Below, in pieces: positions 1 to 7,350 of a stretch of DNA of 14,666 nucleotides. Below the pieces are notes generated by a model. That model searched no databases, had not been told where the DNA came from, and was given only the letters and a program-made list of their open reading frames with translations. The translations under genes were made by a program, and so were the position numbers. The stretch lies in the NCBI GenBank assembly GCA_006247105.1, contig VDLU01000032.1, positions 1-14,666 on the forward strand. The letters run 5' to 3'. This stretch comes from Giardia muris. Its lineage: Eukaryota; Fornicata; Diplomonadida; Hexamitidae. How positions within the stretch are numbered: the stretch's first letter is position 1; each line of letters begins with the position of its first letter.

Positions 1-140
1 AAGATGGAGGCGATTTTCGGCTACTATAGGGAAGGCACGACGAGGCCGGACCGGGACGAGAAGACCCACCGACGAGTGTGGATCGTACGACGAGAGGACG
101 GAAGGGCCGGCACAACGGACGGATCGACCGATCGACAGAC
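1..140 (+). other. 5' external transcribed spacer and partial rRNA promoter, unit A (left-truncated)
   Basis: This stretch immediately precedes the SSU gene and matches 7204-7350 before the second SSU almost base for base, apart from small indels. It begins inside the promoter-like repeat (CTACTATAGGGAAGG at about 21-36) and runs through a GC-rich leader that ends with a short direct repeat of ATCGACCGATCGAC next to the SSU 5' end. The leader is only about 110 bases if transcription starts near the CTATAGGG motif, which I infer from its conservation and position and not from any start-site data. The window edge cuts the upstream part of the repeat. Confidence 0.65.
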
Positions 141-1553
141 CATCCGGTTGATCCTGCCGGAGTATACGCTACCCCAAGGACAAAAGCCATGCAGCGGACA
201 CGAGGTATGAAGTGGCGGACGGCTCGGTACAACGGTACGAGTCTGACCGGGGGTGAAGGCTAGAGGATACCGCTGGCAACCCAGCGCCAAGACGAGTGCT
301 CAAGAGCGGGGAAGGAAAGCACGCGATGGAGCGAATGCCCGGATGAGGTTCCGAGGTATTACCTAGTCGGTAGAGTAGTGGTCTACGGAGGGGATGATGC
401 TGGCGGAGGATCAGGGTTTGACTCCGGAGAACGGGCCTGAGAGACGGCCCGTACATCCAAGGACGGCAGCAGGCGCGGAACTTGCCCAATGCGTGAAGGC
501 GTGAGGCAGCAACGGGGGATCCATGAAAATGGGAGACTGGGGGTAGATGACCCCAGCACAAGTCGAGGGAAAGGTCTGGTGCCAGCAGCCGCGGTAATTC
601 CAGCTCGGCAGGCGTCGTACGGCGCTGTTGCAGTTAAAACGTCCGGAGTCGAGACGTCCAGCCGGAGGAAAGAGAGCGCTTAAGGCGGGAGTGAGTACGA
701 GAAAGCCCGGGACGGACATGAAGGTGAATGGGTAAGGGCATGTGTATTGGTGGGGACGGGTGAAATAGGATGATCCGACCAAGACAGACAAGGCGTAGGC
801 ACTTGCCAAGACATATCAGTCGAACCAGGACGAAGCCGGGGGCGAGAAGGCGATTAGACACCACCGTATTCCGGGCGTAAACGATGCCACGAGAGACTGG
901 CCAGGTCGTCAGGATCGAAGGGAAACCGATCAGGGTACGGGCTCTGGGGGAGTATGGCCGCAAGGCTGGAACTTGAAGGCATTGACGGAGGGGTACCACC
1001 AGACGTGGAGTCTGCGGCTCAATTTGACTCAACGCGAACACTTACCAGGCCAGACGTACGGAGGATCGACGGTTGAGAGGACCTTCGTGATCGTACGAGT
1101 GGTGGTGCATGGCCGTTCACAGCCCGTGGCTTGAGCCGTCTGCTTGACTGCGACAACGAGCGAGACCCTAACCTGGATGGACCGCCAATGGTGAATTGGA
1201 GGAAGGTGGGGCGATAACAGGTCTGTGATGCCCTTAGACGCCCTGGGCTGCACGCGTACTACACTGTGGGGATGAACCACGTCGAGTTGTGAAGCTTGAT
1301 GAGATCAAACCCCACGTGGTTGGGATCGTGGACTGGAACGTCCTCGTGAACCTGGAATGTCTAGTAGGCGTAGGTCATCAATCTACGCCGGATACGTCCC
1401 TGCCCTTGTACACACGCCGTCGCTCCTACGACTGGGTCTTCTGGCGAGCTCCTGGGAGGATGAACCGAACAGGGAGAACCGCGAGGCTTGGAGGAAGGAG
1501 AAGTCGTAACAAGGTATCCGTAGGTGAACCTGCGGATGGATCCATCGAGAGGG
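141..1553 (+). rRNA. Small subunit (16S-like/18S) rRNA, unit A
   Basis: SSU rRNA of the cytosolic ribosome, which decodes mRNA in the 40S subunit. The 5' end is set by the universal CCGGTTGATCCTGCCGG at 144-160, and the 3' end lies just after the GTAGGTGAACCTGCGGATGG block at 1520-1539. The 530 loop (GTGCCAGCAGCCGCGGTAAT) is at 579-598 and the penultimate-helix decoding region is near 1405-1425. At about 1.41 kb it is far shorter than a typical 1.8 kb eukaryotic SSU, as in diplomonads, and the blocks around 260-300 (CCGCTGGCAACCCAGCGCC) and 440-490 read as Giardia-like. It is followed by a very short ITS1, 5.8S and LSU. Oddity: the invariant ACACCGCCCGT is written ACACGCCGT near 1411-1419, while unit B has the canonical form, so single-base losses here are probably sequence error. 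The exact ends are uncertain by a few bases. Confidence 0.96.
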
Positions 1554-1580
1554 AAGGTACGAGGATGAAGGCAATGAGAT
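1554..1580 (+). other. ITS1, unit A (about 27-30 bases)
   Basis: Purine-rich gap between the SSU 3' end and the 5.8S gene. It is about ten times shorter than ITS1 in most eukaryotes, which is typical of the compact Giardia operon. Unit B has nearly the same sequence at 8765-8799. The boundaries are estimated from the ends of the flanking rRNAs. Confidence 0.7.
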
Positions 1581-1706
1581 GACGCGACCGGTGGATGCCT
1601 TGGCTCGGGGGACGATGAAGGACGTGGCTGACGACGATACTCGATGTGGTCAAGCACGTGACATCGATCTTCGAATGGATCATCGGGGTGGTGGGGTGAT
1701 CTACGA
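1581..1706 (+). rRNA. 5.8S rRNA, unit A
   Basis: 5.8S rRNA of the large ribosomal subunit. The conserved core is visible: GTGGATGCCTTGGCTCG at 1591-1607 corresponds to the universal CGGATCTCTTGGCTC region, followed by GATGAAGGACGTGGCTGACG (canonical GATGAAGAACGCAGC) and then ATCGATCTTCGAATGG (canonical CATCGACACTTCGAACG). At about 125 bases it is shorter than the usual 155-160, as in Giardia. The 3' end was placed after GGGGTGATC near 1701, because this can pair with GATCCCCCC at the proposed LSU 5' end (about 1748-1756), the normal 5.8S-LSU contact. The 3' boundary could be off by 10-20 bases. Confidence 0.88.
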
Positions 1707-1742
1707 ACTGGGTTGTTCGAGGGGTTGAACGATGGGAATGAG
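1707..1742 (+). other. ITS2, unit A (about 36 bases)
   Basis: Short spacer between 5.8S and LSU. It contains GAAC-TGGGTT-GTTC, followed by an overlapping GTTC-GAGGGGTT-GAAC, so two mutually exclusive 4-bp stems sharing the central GTTC can be drawn. There is no room for the four-helix ITS2 of other eukaryotes. The limits depend on the estimated 5.8S and LSU ends. Confidence 0.6.
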
Positions 1743-3400
1743 ATGAGGATCCCCCCTCCGATGAAGATGACGGGTGGAACTTAAGCATATCAGTACGCCC
1801 AGGAGAGACACCAACCGGATTCTTGATTAGCGGCGAGCGATCCAGGAGTAGTCCGACTCGAAGCGATGAGCGTTGTGAGGACTGGGGGGATGTCCTAACC
1901 GAAGATGGGTTGAAACCCACACCAAGGAGGGTGCCAGTCCGTAGGGATGGACACAACCCACGACGAGTACCTCTGCTTGAGAGTGTAGAGGGAAGAGGAG
2001 GTGGTACCCTTCTAAGGCTAAATACCCCCGAGACCGATAGAGGACCAAGTAGTGCGAACGAAAGGTGAGAAGGATGCCGACCCAGGCACGTCAAAAGACC
2101 TGAACCGGGAGGCGACTCCGACCTGTCGATGATCGATTGGTCGGGCCCGTCTCGAAACACGGACCGAGGAGTTAGGACCGATCGCGAGTCATGTGGCAAA
2201 GGGAAGTCAAGACTTCAAGGGCCCTTACAAGGGCAGCGATCGGTCCTAGACCGAAAGGTGGTGATCTACACTTGACCAGGGTGAAGCCAGACGAAAGCCT
2301 GGTGGAGGCCCATCCCGGTGCTGACGTGCAAATCGCTCGGTCGAGTTGAGTGTAGGGGCGAAAGACTCATCGAACCACCTGGTAGCTGGTTACTCCGAAA
2401 TGTCTCCCAGGATAGCCGACATCATGAACAGCTGCCTAGGTAAGGCCACGATCGGTGGGAGTAGGGAGGTCACTCCTTATCCACCCCTCGAACCATGAAC
2501 AAGGGTGGAGCGGGGCCAACTTGTGTGGGCCCCCTCAACGTGTTGATGTCGATGGCCTCTCCTGGTAAGCAGACGGGCAAACGGGATGAACCGACAGTCG
2601 GGGGAAGTGTGGAAGTGTATGCTCGATCAAACGGTCCGTCGATCTGACAGCTGAAGTGCTTACAGTAGAAGCTCTAAGGAGTGTGTAAAACCCACCAGCC
2701 GAATCGAGGGCCCGGAAATGGAACACGCCGAACATACGATCGGAACCCACGAGATGTGTCTCGGTAGGAGGTCGTCATGATCGAGTCGAGCCATGGGTGA
2801 CACGTGTGGATCGAGTCATGATGCTGATCTCGTAGTAGTAGCCATTACTCCATCTGGAGGCCTGACGTGGAGATGGGTTCCGTATCCCTGTCGATCAGAT
2901 ACGGGTGACACGATCCTAAGTCCGATGTGTACGCCGTACCATGGGTCATCCTCACAGACGATAGGCTGACCGTAACATCCGGTGGTATGATGGGTTTGTG
3001 ACATCCTTTCACAACGGTACATGAACGAAGCCATGGTGGGATCATCCCGTCCTACCCAGTCCCCATGCCGTAGTATCTCAGTCGTGCATGGCCATGATGG
3101 ATCACATGTCCCTTCGGTCATCCATGAAACCGTTGTGTCCCCCCATCCTGATCGTACCACAACCGCAACAGGACTCCAAGGTGATCAGCCTCTAGGGGGA
3201 GAGACCATGACTCAGGGAAGTCGGCAAACTAGCTCCGTAACTCGGGAAGGAGTGGCTCTGATCGATCAGAACCGGCACGGACCGAGGGATCCCGACTGTC
3301 TACTAACAACATAGCGTCGTGCCAGTCGTCATGGATGCGTACACGACGTGATTTCTGCCCAGTGCCATGACCGTCACCATGAAGAGGTTCATCCAAGCCT

Positions 3401-3452
<52 letters not shown>

Positions 3453-3931
3453 GGGTAATTTCCGACGTGCATGAATGGATCAACGAGGATCCACTGTCCA
3501 AGTCATGCCTCCGTGAACCTACAGACCCGGGAACGGGCGGGTGTTGGTCGGCGGGGCAAGAAGACCCTTTTGAGCTTGACTCCAATCCGATCCTGGGGGA
3601 TGGGATCATCGGTGCAGCATACAGGGGAGGCGCTTCCATGAGATACCTGACGTTGTTCACCATCCCACTCACCGACTTACATCGGCACACGGTCGGATGG
3701 GGAGTTTGGCTGGGGCGGCGCGCCTGCTAGATCACCGCAGGCGTCCTATGGTAAGCTCAGTGAGGTCGGAAACCTCACGTGGAGCATAAGGGCATAAGCT
3801 TACTTGACTAGTACCCTGTCCCGGTACTTGCCGTGAAAGCGTGGCCTAACGATCCTTCAACCGTCCGGTAATCCGAGCGTGGAGGTGACAGAAAAGTTAC
3901 CACAGGATAACTGGCTTGTGGCCGCAAGCGC

Positions 3932-3975
<44 letters not shown>

Positions 3976-4333
3976 CCGTCGCATGCATCGGTGCGGAAGC
4001 GTCGGATTGTTCACCCGTCTAAGGGATCGTGAGCTGGGTTTAGACGTCGTGAGACAGGTTAGTTTTATCCTACCGACATCTCATGCGTCCAGTACGTCGG
4101 GTCAGTACGAGAGGAACACCGTCGCGAGCCTCCGATCTCCCGGTTGTTTGACTTGACAGTGCCGGTCTGTCGCGCTCGGGGACTAGCACTGAACGCCTCT
4201 AAGTGTCCATCCACCTACTCGCATGGGTTGAGGGGCTTCCCTCGATTCGCCCGGGTTGACGACCCTTTTTCCGACCTACTGTACGGCGTGGAGCTTCTTG
4301 CGACCGCCTGAGGTTTGGTTCGGGTTGGCATTC
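1743..4333 (+). rRNA. Large subunit (28S-like) rRNA, unit A
   Basis: LSU rRNA containing the peptidyl-transferase centre. Landmarks in order are AACTTAAGCATATCAG at 1779-1794; CCCGTCTCGAAACACGGACC near 2146; AAGACTCATCGAACCACCTG near 2362; CTCTCTTAAGGTAGC at 3425-3439 (the conserved core that contains the I-PpoI and R2 target sequence, uninterrupted here); GAAAAGTTACCACAGGATAACTGG near 3891; the sarcin-ricin loop AGTACGAGAGGAAC at 4104-4117; and ACTGAACGCCTCTAAG at 4188-4203. The last helix ends with a block resembling the yeast 25S terminus (GCGACCGCCTGAGGTTTGG near 4298), which sets the 3' end at about 4325-4335. The length of about 2.6 kb is close to a bacterial 23S and very short for a eukaryote, matching Giardia. 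Several homopolymers are one base shorter than in unit B, for example CCACAGGATAAC against CCACAGGGATAAC. Confidence 0.95.
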
Positions 4334-4340
4334 CCCGAGC

Positions 4341-4610
4341 CCCCGAGGGTCGAAGACCTGAGGGGGTGAGGAAGGGCCGGAACAACCCCCGAGGGTCGTG
4401 AGACCCGAAGGGGGCCGGAAGCGAGGCCCCGCCCGAGGAAGACCTGAAGGGGGTGAGGGCATCCCCGTCATACAGGGGGGTGGGAAGGGCTCCCTCCGGT
4501 CGTGGGACCAGGGGGGTGAGGGCCCCCGGTCGTAAGGGGGCATCCCGAGGGGTGAGACTTGAGGCGCCGAGGGTCATACCAGGGGGGTGAGGGCCCAAGG
4601 GGGGGCGTCC
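4341..4610 (+). repeat. Degenerate G-rich repeats after the LSU gene, unit A spacer
   Basis: A word of the form (A)CC-TGA/AG-GGGGGTGAGGG recurs at roughly 4361-4373, 4446-4459, 4508-4522 and 4580-4593, interspersed with GAGGGTCG(A/T)(A/G)GAC-type words (about 4346, 4391 and 4569). Copies are spaced about 60-85 bases apart and are imperfect. Unit B carries the same series at 11600-11880 with longer G and C runs. The runs of 5-7 G could form G-quadruplexes on the RNA-like strand. No function is known to me. A role in 3' processing or termination just after the LSU is only a guess. Confidence 0.55.
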
Positions 4611-4639
4611 CGCCCGGATCGACCTGAAGCGAGATCAGA

Positions 4640-5790
4640 CCCCGTGGGTCGAAGGCCGGGTACGGGGGCCTACAGAAGGATACCAGATTTGGAACGGTTA
4701 CAGTGGATTTTGGATCCGGACTCGAGATCAAAAGACCGGAGGGGCGAGGGCGGGTCCGCGGGTCCTCGAACGGGGGTCGTACAGGGGTCCCCGTGGGCCC
4801 ACGGCCGTCCCCTGGGCACGGAACGGATCGGGGTCCATGCCCTGGCCGGGAGTCCACATGGGTCCTCACGGGGGCCTTCCCTCCAGGGGTCATTCGAGGT
4901 GTCCCGGGGGTCCCTGGGTCCATGGGGCCCTTGAAGTCCTTCAAGATGAACGGGGACGGGGGCCGGTCCCTCACGGGGTGGGCCTCACACGGGGGGCTCA
5001 TGGCTCATCGGGGCGGGACTGGGGTCCGACCCCCCGCTCCTTCGAGGGATCCGGGTCATCGGACCATGTGGTCATATGGATGGGCCTTCGGGGGGCCACG
5101 GTCCCTCGGGGGTGGGTCATCGAATGGGATGGGGGACTATCTTCCCCCTTCCATAGCCGTGGGGTCCCCTCGAGTCCTCCATGAACGGGGTCACATGGGG
5201 CCTTCAGAGGGTCTCCTGGGCCCGGGCCGAACAGGGGATTCCCGTGGGGTCCGACTCCCCTTGAATCTCTGGGGGTCTCGAGCGGGGACCAGATCCACGC
5301 CCAGGTCCATGGACTTCATGGGTGGTCTCATACGGATGGGGGTTCTTCGGTCGGGGGTCCGTCCGGTCCTCACGGGACAGGATCCAGGGGGCCTTCACGT
5401 CCCTCATACGGGCCACATGGACCGGGTCATCAGGGGGATCCGGGTCATCATATGGGGCCCGGGCCTCATATCCATGGACGGGGACTCCCCACGGGGCGGG
5501 CCCCTTCATCGATCGGGTCCCTCACGGATCCTTCAGAGGGTGAAGATGGACACGGCTATCATGACTTTCAGGCCCAGGGTCATCGGACGGACGATCGAAC
5601 GGCCCGAGGGCACGAGTAAGGTAGTGGTCCATGGGGCCCGGGACGACGCTCATATTCCAGACGGAGGAACCTTCCCTTTCTCCTTCATTCAAGTTTAGGA
5701 CGGAGGGGCCGAAGCGACGGGCCCTCAGAGGGGACCGAAGGGGCGCCGAAGGCGAGGCCATGTGGGCACCGGCATGATGGCGTGTCTGCG
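4640..5790. other. GC-rich spacer section without recognisable gene, unit A
   Basis: No believable coding region or RNA gene was seen. The sequence is rich in GGGTCATC words (for example around 5053, 5116, 5427, 5443 and 5577) and GGTCC/GGGCCC words, giving a low-complexity look. A perfect 7-bp inverted repeat with a 2-base centre, CTTGAAGTCCTTCAAG, lies at 4930-4945 and is kept at 12215-12230. The longest + strand open frame here (4703-5698) has no kept counterpart in unit B, where the open frames are 12075-13022 and 12455-13573 in shifted registers. Confidence 0.6.
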
Positions 5791-5799
5791 TCCCGGCGG

Positions 5800-6140
5800 C
5801 CCGGTCTCCGTGTCCTCGCATCTCGCATCTCCCGCGTCTCTCATCACCTCTATCACTTATTATCGTCCTTATCGTGTTCGTTCCTTATACGTCTTATCAT
5901 CTCTTATCGTCCCCGTCATCTCTCATCGTCTCATCGCGTCCCAGCCCCCCACTCCTCTCGTGGATCCCCTGCCCTCTCATCCCCCATGGATCTCATGCCT
6001 CTCATGCATCTCATGCCCCCATGGCCCCCCTGACTCCTCTTGAATCACCTCGTGGCCCCCTCTCAGCCTCCCCCTTCCTCCTCAGCCTCCCACGCTGCAC
6101 ACACTCCCCCCATCCCTCTCCACGTCGGGGAGCCCTCTCC
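5800..6140 (+). other. Pyrimidine-rich tract with short degenerate repeats, unit A spacer
   Basis: The + strand is overwhelmingly C and T for more than 300 bases. The first half (about 5815-5940) is built from TCTCATC, CTTATCGTC and CTCATCGTC words with spacings near 10 bases. The second half (about 5965-6030) is built from CTCTCATGCC and CATGCCCCC words. Unit B repeats the whole tract at 13140-13530 with longer homopolymers. Tracts like this can mark terminators, fork barriers or triplex-forming DNA in other rDNA spacers, but I have no direct evidence for any of these here. Confidence 0.6.
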
Positions 6141-6178
6141 ACATCCGTCTGACTCGTCCCCCAACCCCAGGTTCCAGA

Positions 6179-6216
6179 TCTCCTGGATTAATATTTACTA
6201 ATGAAAATCCAGGGGA
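6179..6216 (+). promoter_or_regulatory. AT-rich hairpin (inverted repeat) in unit A spacer
   Basis: TCTCCTGGATT at 6179-6189 and AATCCAGGGGA at 6206-6216 form an 11-bp stem with one mismatch (a G-U pair in RNA), around a 16-base AT-rich loop beginning AATATTTACTAATG. It stands alone in an otherwise very GC-rich spacer, and the stem core and loop are kept in unit B (13553-13585). A transcription terminator, a protein-binding site or a replication element would all fit. I cannot choose between them. Confidence 0.6.
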
Positions 6217-6509
6217 ATCCCGGACATAGAGGGTTCGATCATCATCTCGTCCCATGGGACCCGTCCCCCTGCACCCTTTCGACGGTGTTACGTGACTGTG
6301 CAGCTGGAGGCCGTGGGGTGTGGGATGGCAGGAGACTTGCATGGGTCATCCTTGGGACGGTCGAGAGGGATGGAGGGCACCTAAGGCCTTGTGGGGCCTA
6401 TGACGATCTTTGGGGTCGGGGGCTCCCGGGACTCCTGGCCGGGACGGGTCAGCCTGTGGGCCATTTTTTGAAACTCGACTTCGGACACAACTTACACTAA
6501 ATGAGCAGA

Positions 6510-6583
6510 AAGTGCACGAAAGATGGAGGCGACTTCGGCTACTATAGGGAAGGAAAGGCGGGCCCGGGGGACGGGGACGAAGT
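6510..6583 (+). promoter_or_regulatory. Diverged promoter copy 1 (spacer promoter candidate)
   Basis: The segment starting AAGTGCACGAAAGATGGAGG and running through CTTCGGCTACTATAGGGAAGG (ends 6553) matches the gene-proximal region 7197-7240 with few differences. Looser similarity extends to about 6583 (GGGACGAAG). It lies about 690 bases upstream of the gene-proximal copy. Duplicate promoters in rDNA spacers are known from other eukaryotes such as Xenopus and Drosophila. That this copy initiates transcription is inferred from similarity alone. Confidence 0.6.
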
Positions 6584-6631
6584 GCTGCCGGGGGCGGGAG
6601 GAAGGATGGAGGGTCACCTGGGGACCATCAT

Positions 6632-6695
6632 AAGTGGACGAAAGGGGAGCCGACTTCGCTACTGTAGGGGCAGGAGGCCGGGCCGGGCCCGAAGG
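6632..6695 (+). promoter_or_regulatory. Diverged promoter copy 2 (spacer promoter candidate)
   Basis: AAGTGGACGAAAGGGGAGCC at 6632-6651, followed by GACTTCGCTACTGTAGGGG (6652-6670), aligns with the gene-proximal copy. Upstream similarity extends further left than in copy 1: CACCTGGGGACC at 6615-6626 against CACCTAGAGACT at 7181-7192, then ATAAGTG in both. CTACTGTAGGGG in place of CTACTATAGGG and a lost G in TTCGG suggest it is more decayed than copy 1. Confidence 0.55.
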
Positions 6696-6708
6696 CGAGG
6701 CCGGCGAG

Positions 6709-7085
6709 GCCCGCCCCCTCAAATGCGACGGGGGAGGGGCGGAGAGGCCCCCCAAATCGACGGGGAGGAGGGCTCCAGGGCGCCCCCCTCAAATCGAACG
6801 GGGGGAGGGCGGAGGACCCCCAATCGGACGGGGAGGGGTCCAGGGCCCGCCCCCCTCAATCGAACGGGGGCGAGGGGCGAGAGGCCCCAATGACGGGGGA
6901 GGAGGGGCTCCAGGGCCCGCCCCCCTCAAATCAACGGGGAGGGGAGGCCCCATCGACGGGGAAGGGCAGGGCCGCCCCCTCAATGACGGGGCGAGAGGCC
7001 CCAAATGGACGGGGAGGAGGGTCCAGGCCGCCCCCAATCGACGGGGAGGGGAGAGGCCCCAAACGGAGGGGAGGAGGCCCTCCGA
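6709..7085 (+). repeat. Six-copy degenerate tandem repeat, 56-72 bp unit
   Basis: Each unit has the plan CCGCCCCCTCAAATCGACGG, then a G-rich run, then GAGAGGCCCCAAATCGACGG, then GGAGGAGGGCTCCAGGG. Approximate copies are 6709-6780, 6781-6845, 6846-6915, 6916-6971, 6972-7027 and 7028-7085. The later units are shorter because inner blocks are lost. The array lies between the diverged promoter copies and the gene-proximal promoter, where enhancer or length-variable repeats sit in other rDNA spacers. Copy-number change here would make the spacer vary in length. The unit B spacer ends before this region, so it cannot be compared. Confidence 0.75.
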
Positions 7086-7180
7086 ACGGCCCTCCCCCTC
7101 GGTCTTCCTCCCTCCCCTCGCCGGTCCTGACGAAGTGCACGTGCAGGGAGGGGAGTGAGCTGGGGAGAAGGACCACAACC

Positions 7181-7267
7181 CACCTAGAGACTTAATAAGT
7201 GCCAAAGATGGAGGCCGATTTTCGGCTACTATAGGGAAGGCACGACGAGGCCGGACCGGGACGAGAA
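7181..7267 (+). promoter_or_regulatory. Gene-proximal rRNA promoter region, unit B
   Basis: An AT-richer island, CACCTAGAGACTTAATAAG at 7181-7199, leads into AAAGATGGAGGCCGATTTTC and CTACTATAGGGAAGG (7226-7240). It lies 110-170 bases before the SSU 5' end, the same spacing as the matching segment at 1-36 before unit A. The position, AT content and presence of two related copies upstream suggest the RNA polymerase I core promoter. The start site itself is not established from sequence. Confidence 0.55.
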
Positions 7268-7350
7268 GACCCACCCGACGACGAGTGTGGATCGTACGAC
7301 GAGAGGACGGAAGGGCCGGCCCCAACGGACGGATCGACCGATCGACAGAC
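7241..7350 (+). other. 5' external transcribed spacer, unit B
   Basis: GC-rich leader between the proposed promoter and the SSU, matching 37-140 of unit A. It contains ATCGACCGATCGAC just before the SSU. The start is inferred from the promoter placement. At about 110 bases it would be very short. Confidence 0.55.

Larger units (their letters stand above)
4334..7350 (+). other. Complete rDNA intergenic spacer between units A and B
   Basis: About 3.0 kb of non-coding, very GC-rich DNA between the LSU 3' end and the next SSU. It is divided into separately listed parts: G-rich repeats (4341-4610), a GC-rich middle section, a pyrimidine tract (5800-6140), an AT-rich hairpin (6179-6216), diverged promoter copies, a GC-rich tandem array, and the promoter and leader of unit B. 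Long open frames occur on both strands, but their frames are not kept in the unit B spacer, where indels move the stops, so I call no protein gene. The section 4640-5790 holds recurring GGGTCATC and CATATGG(A/G)(T/G)GGGCC words but no clear regular repeat. The section 6217-6480 holds nothing I recognise. Confidence 0.85.

Noticed and set aside
1426..2199. 257-codon - strand open frame across the SSU, ITS, 5.8S and LSU
   Set aside because: It lies entirely antisense to rRNA genes and is broken in unit B. The rRNA explains the sequence.
3425..3439. Possible group I intron or R2 insertion at CTCTCTTAAGGTAGC
   Set aside because: The sequence reads straight through into GCCAAATGCCTCGTC in both LSU copies, so the site is empty.
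4703..5698. 331-codon open frame on the + strand of the unit A spacer
   Set aside because: The equivalent part of unit B has different open frames (12075-13022, 12455-13573) because of small indels. Composition is Gly/Arg/Pro/Ser-rich, as expected from GC-rich spacer, and no domain is recognisable.
5840..5960. Possible telomeric or microsatellite array
   Set aside because: The words resemble one another but do not form an exact short tandem repeat, and no TAGGG-type telomere repeat is seen. Described as a pyrimidine-rich tract instead.
6789..7325. 178-codon - strand open frame and overlapping + strand frames in the tandem array
   Set aside because: They are open because of repeated GC-rich units and have Pro/Gly/Arg-rich repeats with no coding signature. 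The repeat array explains them.
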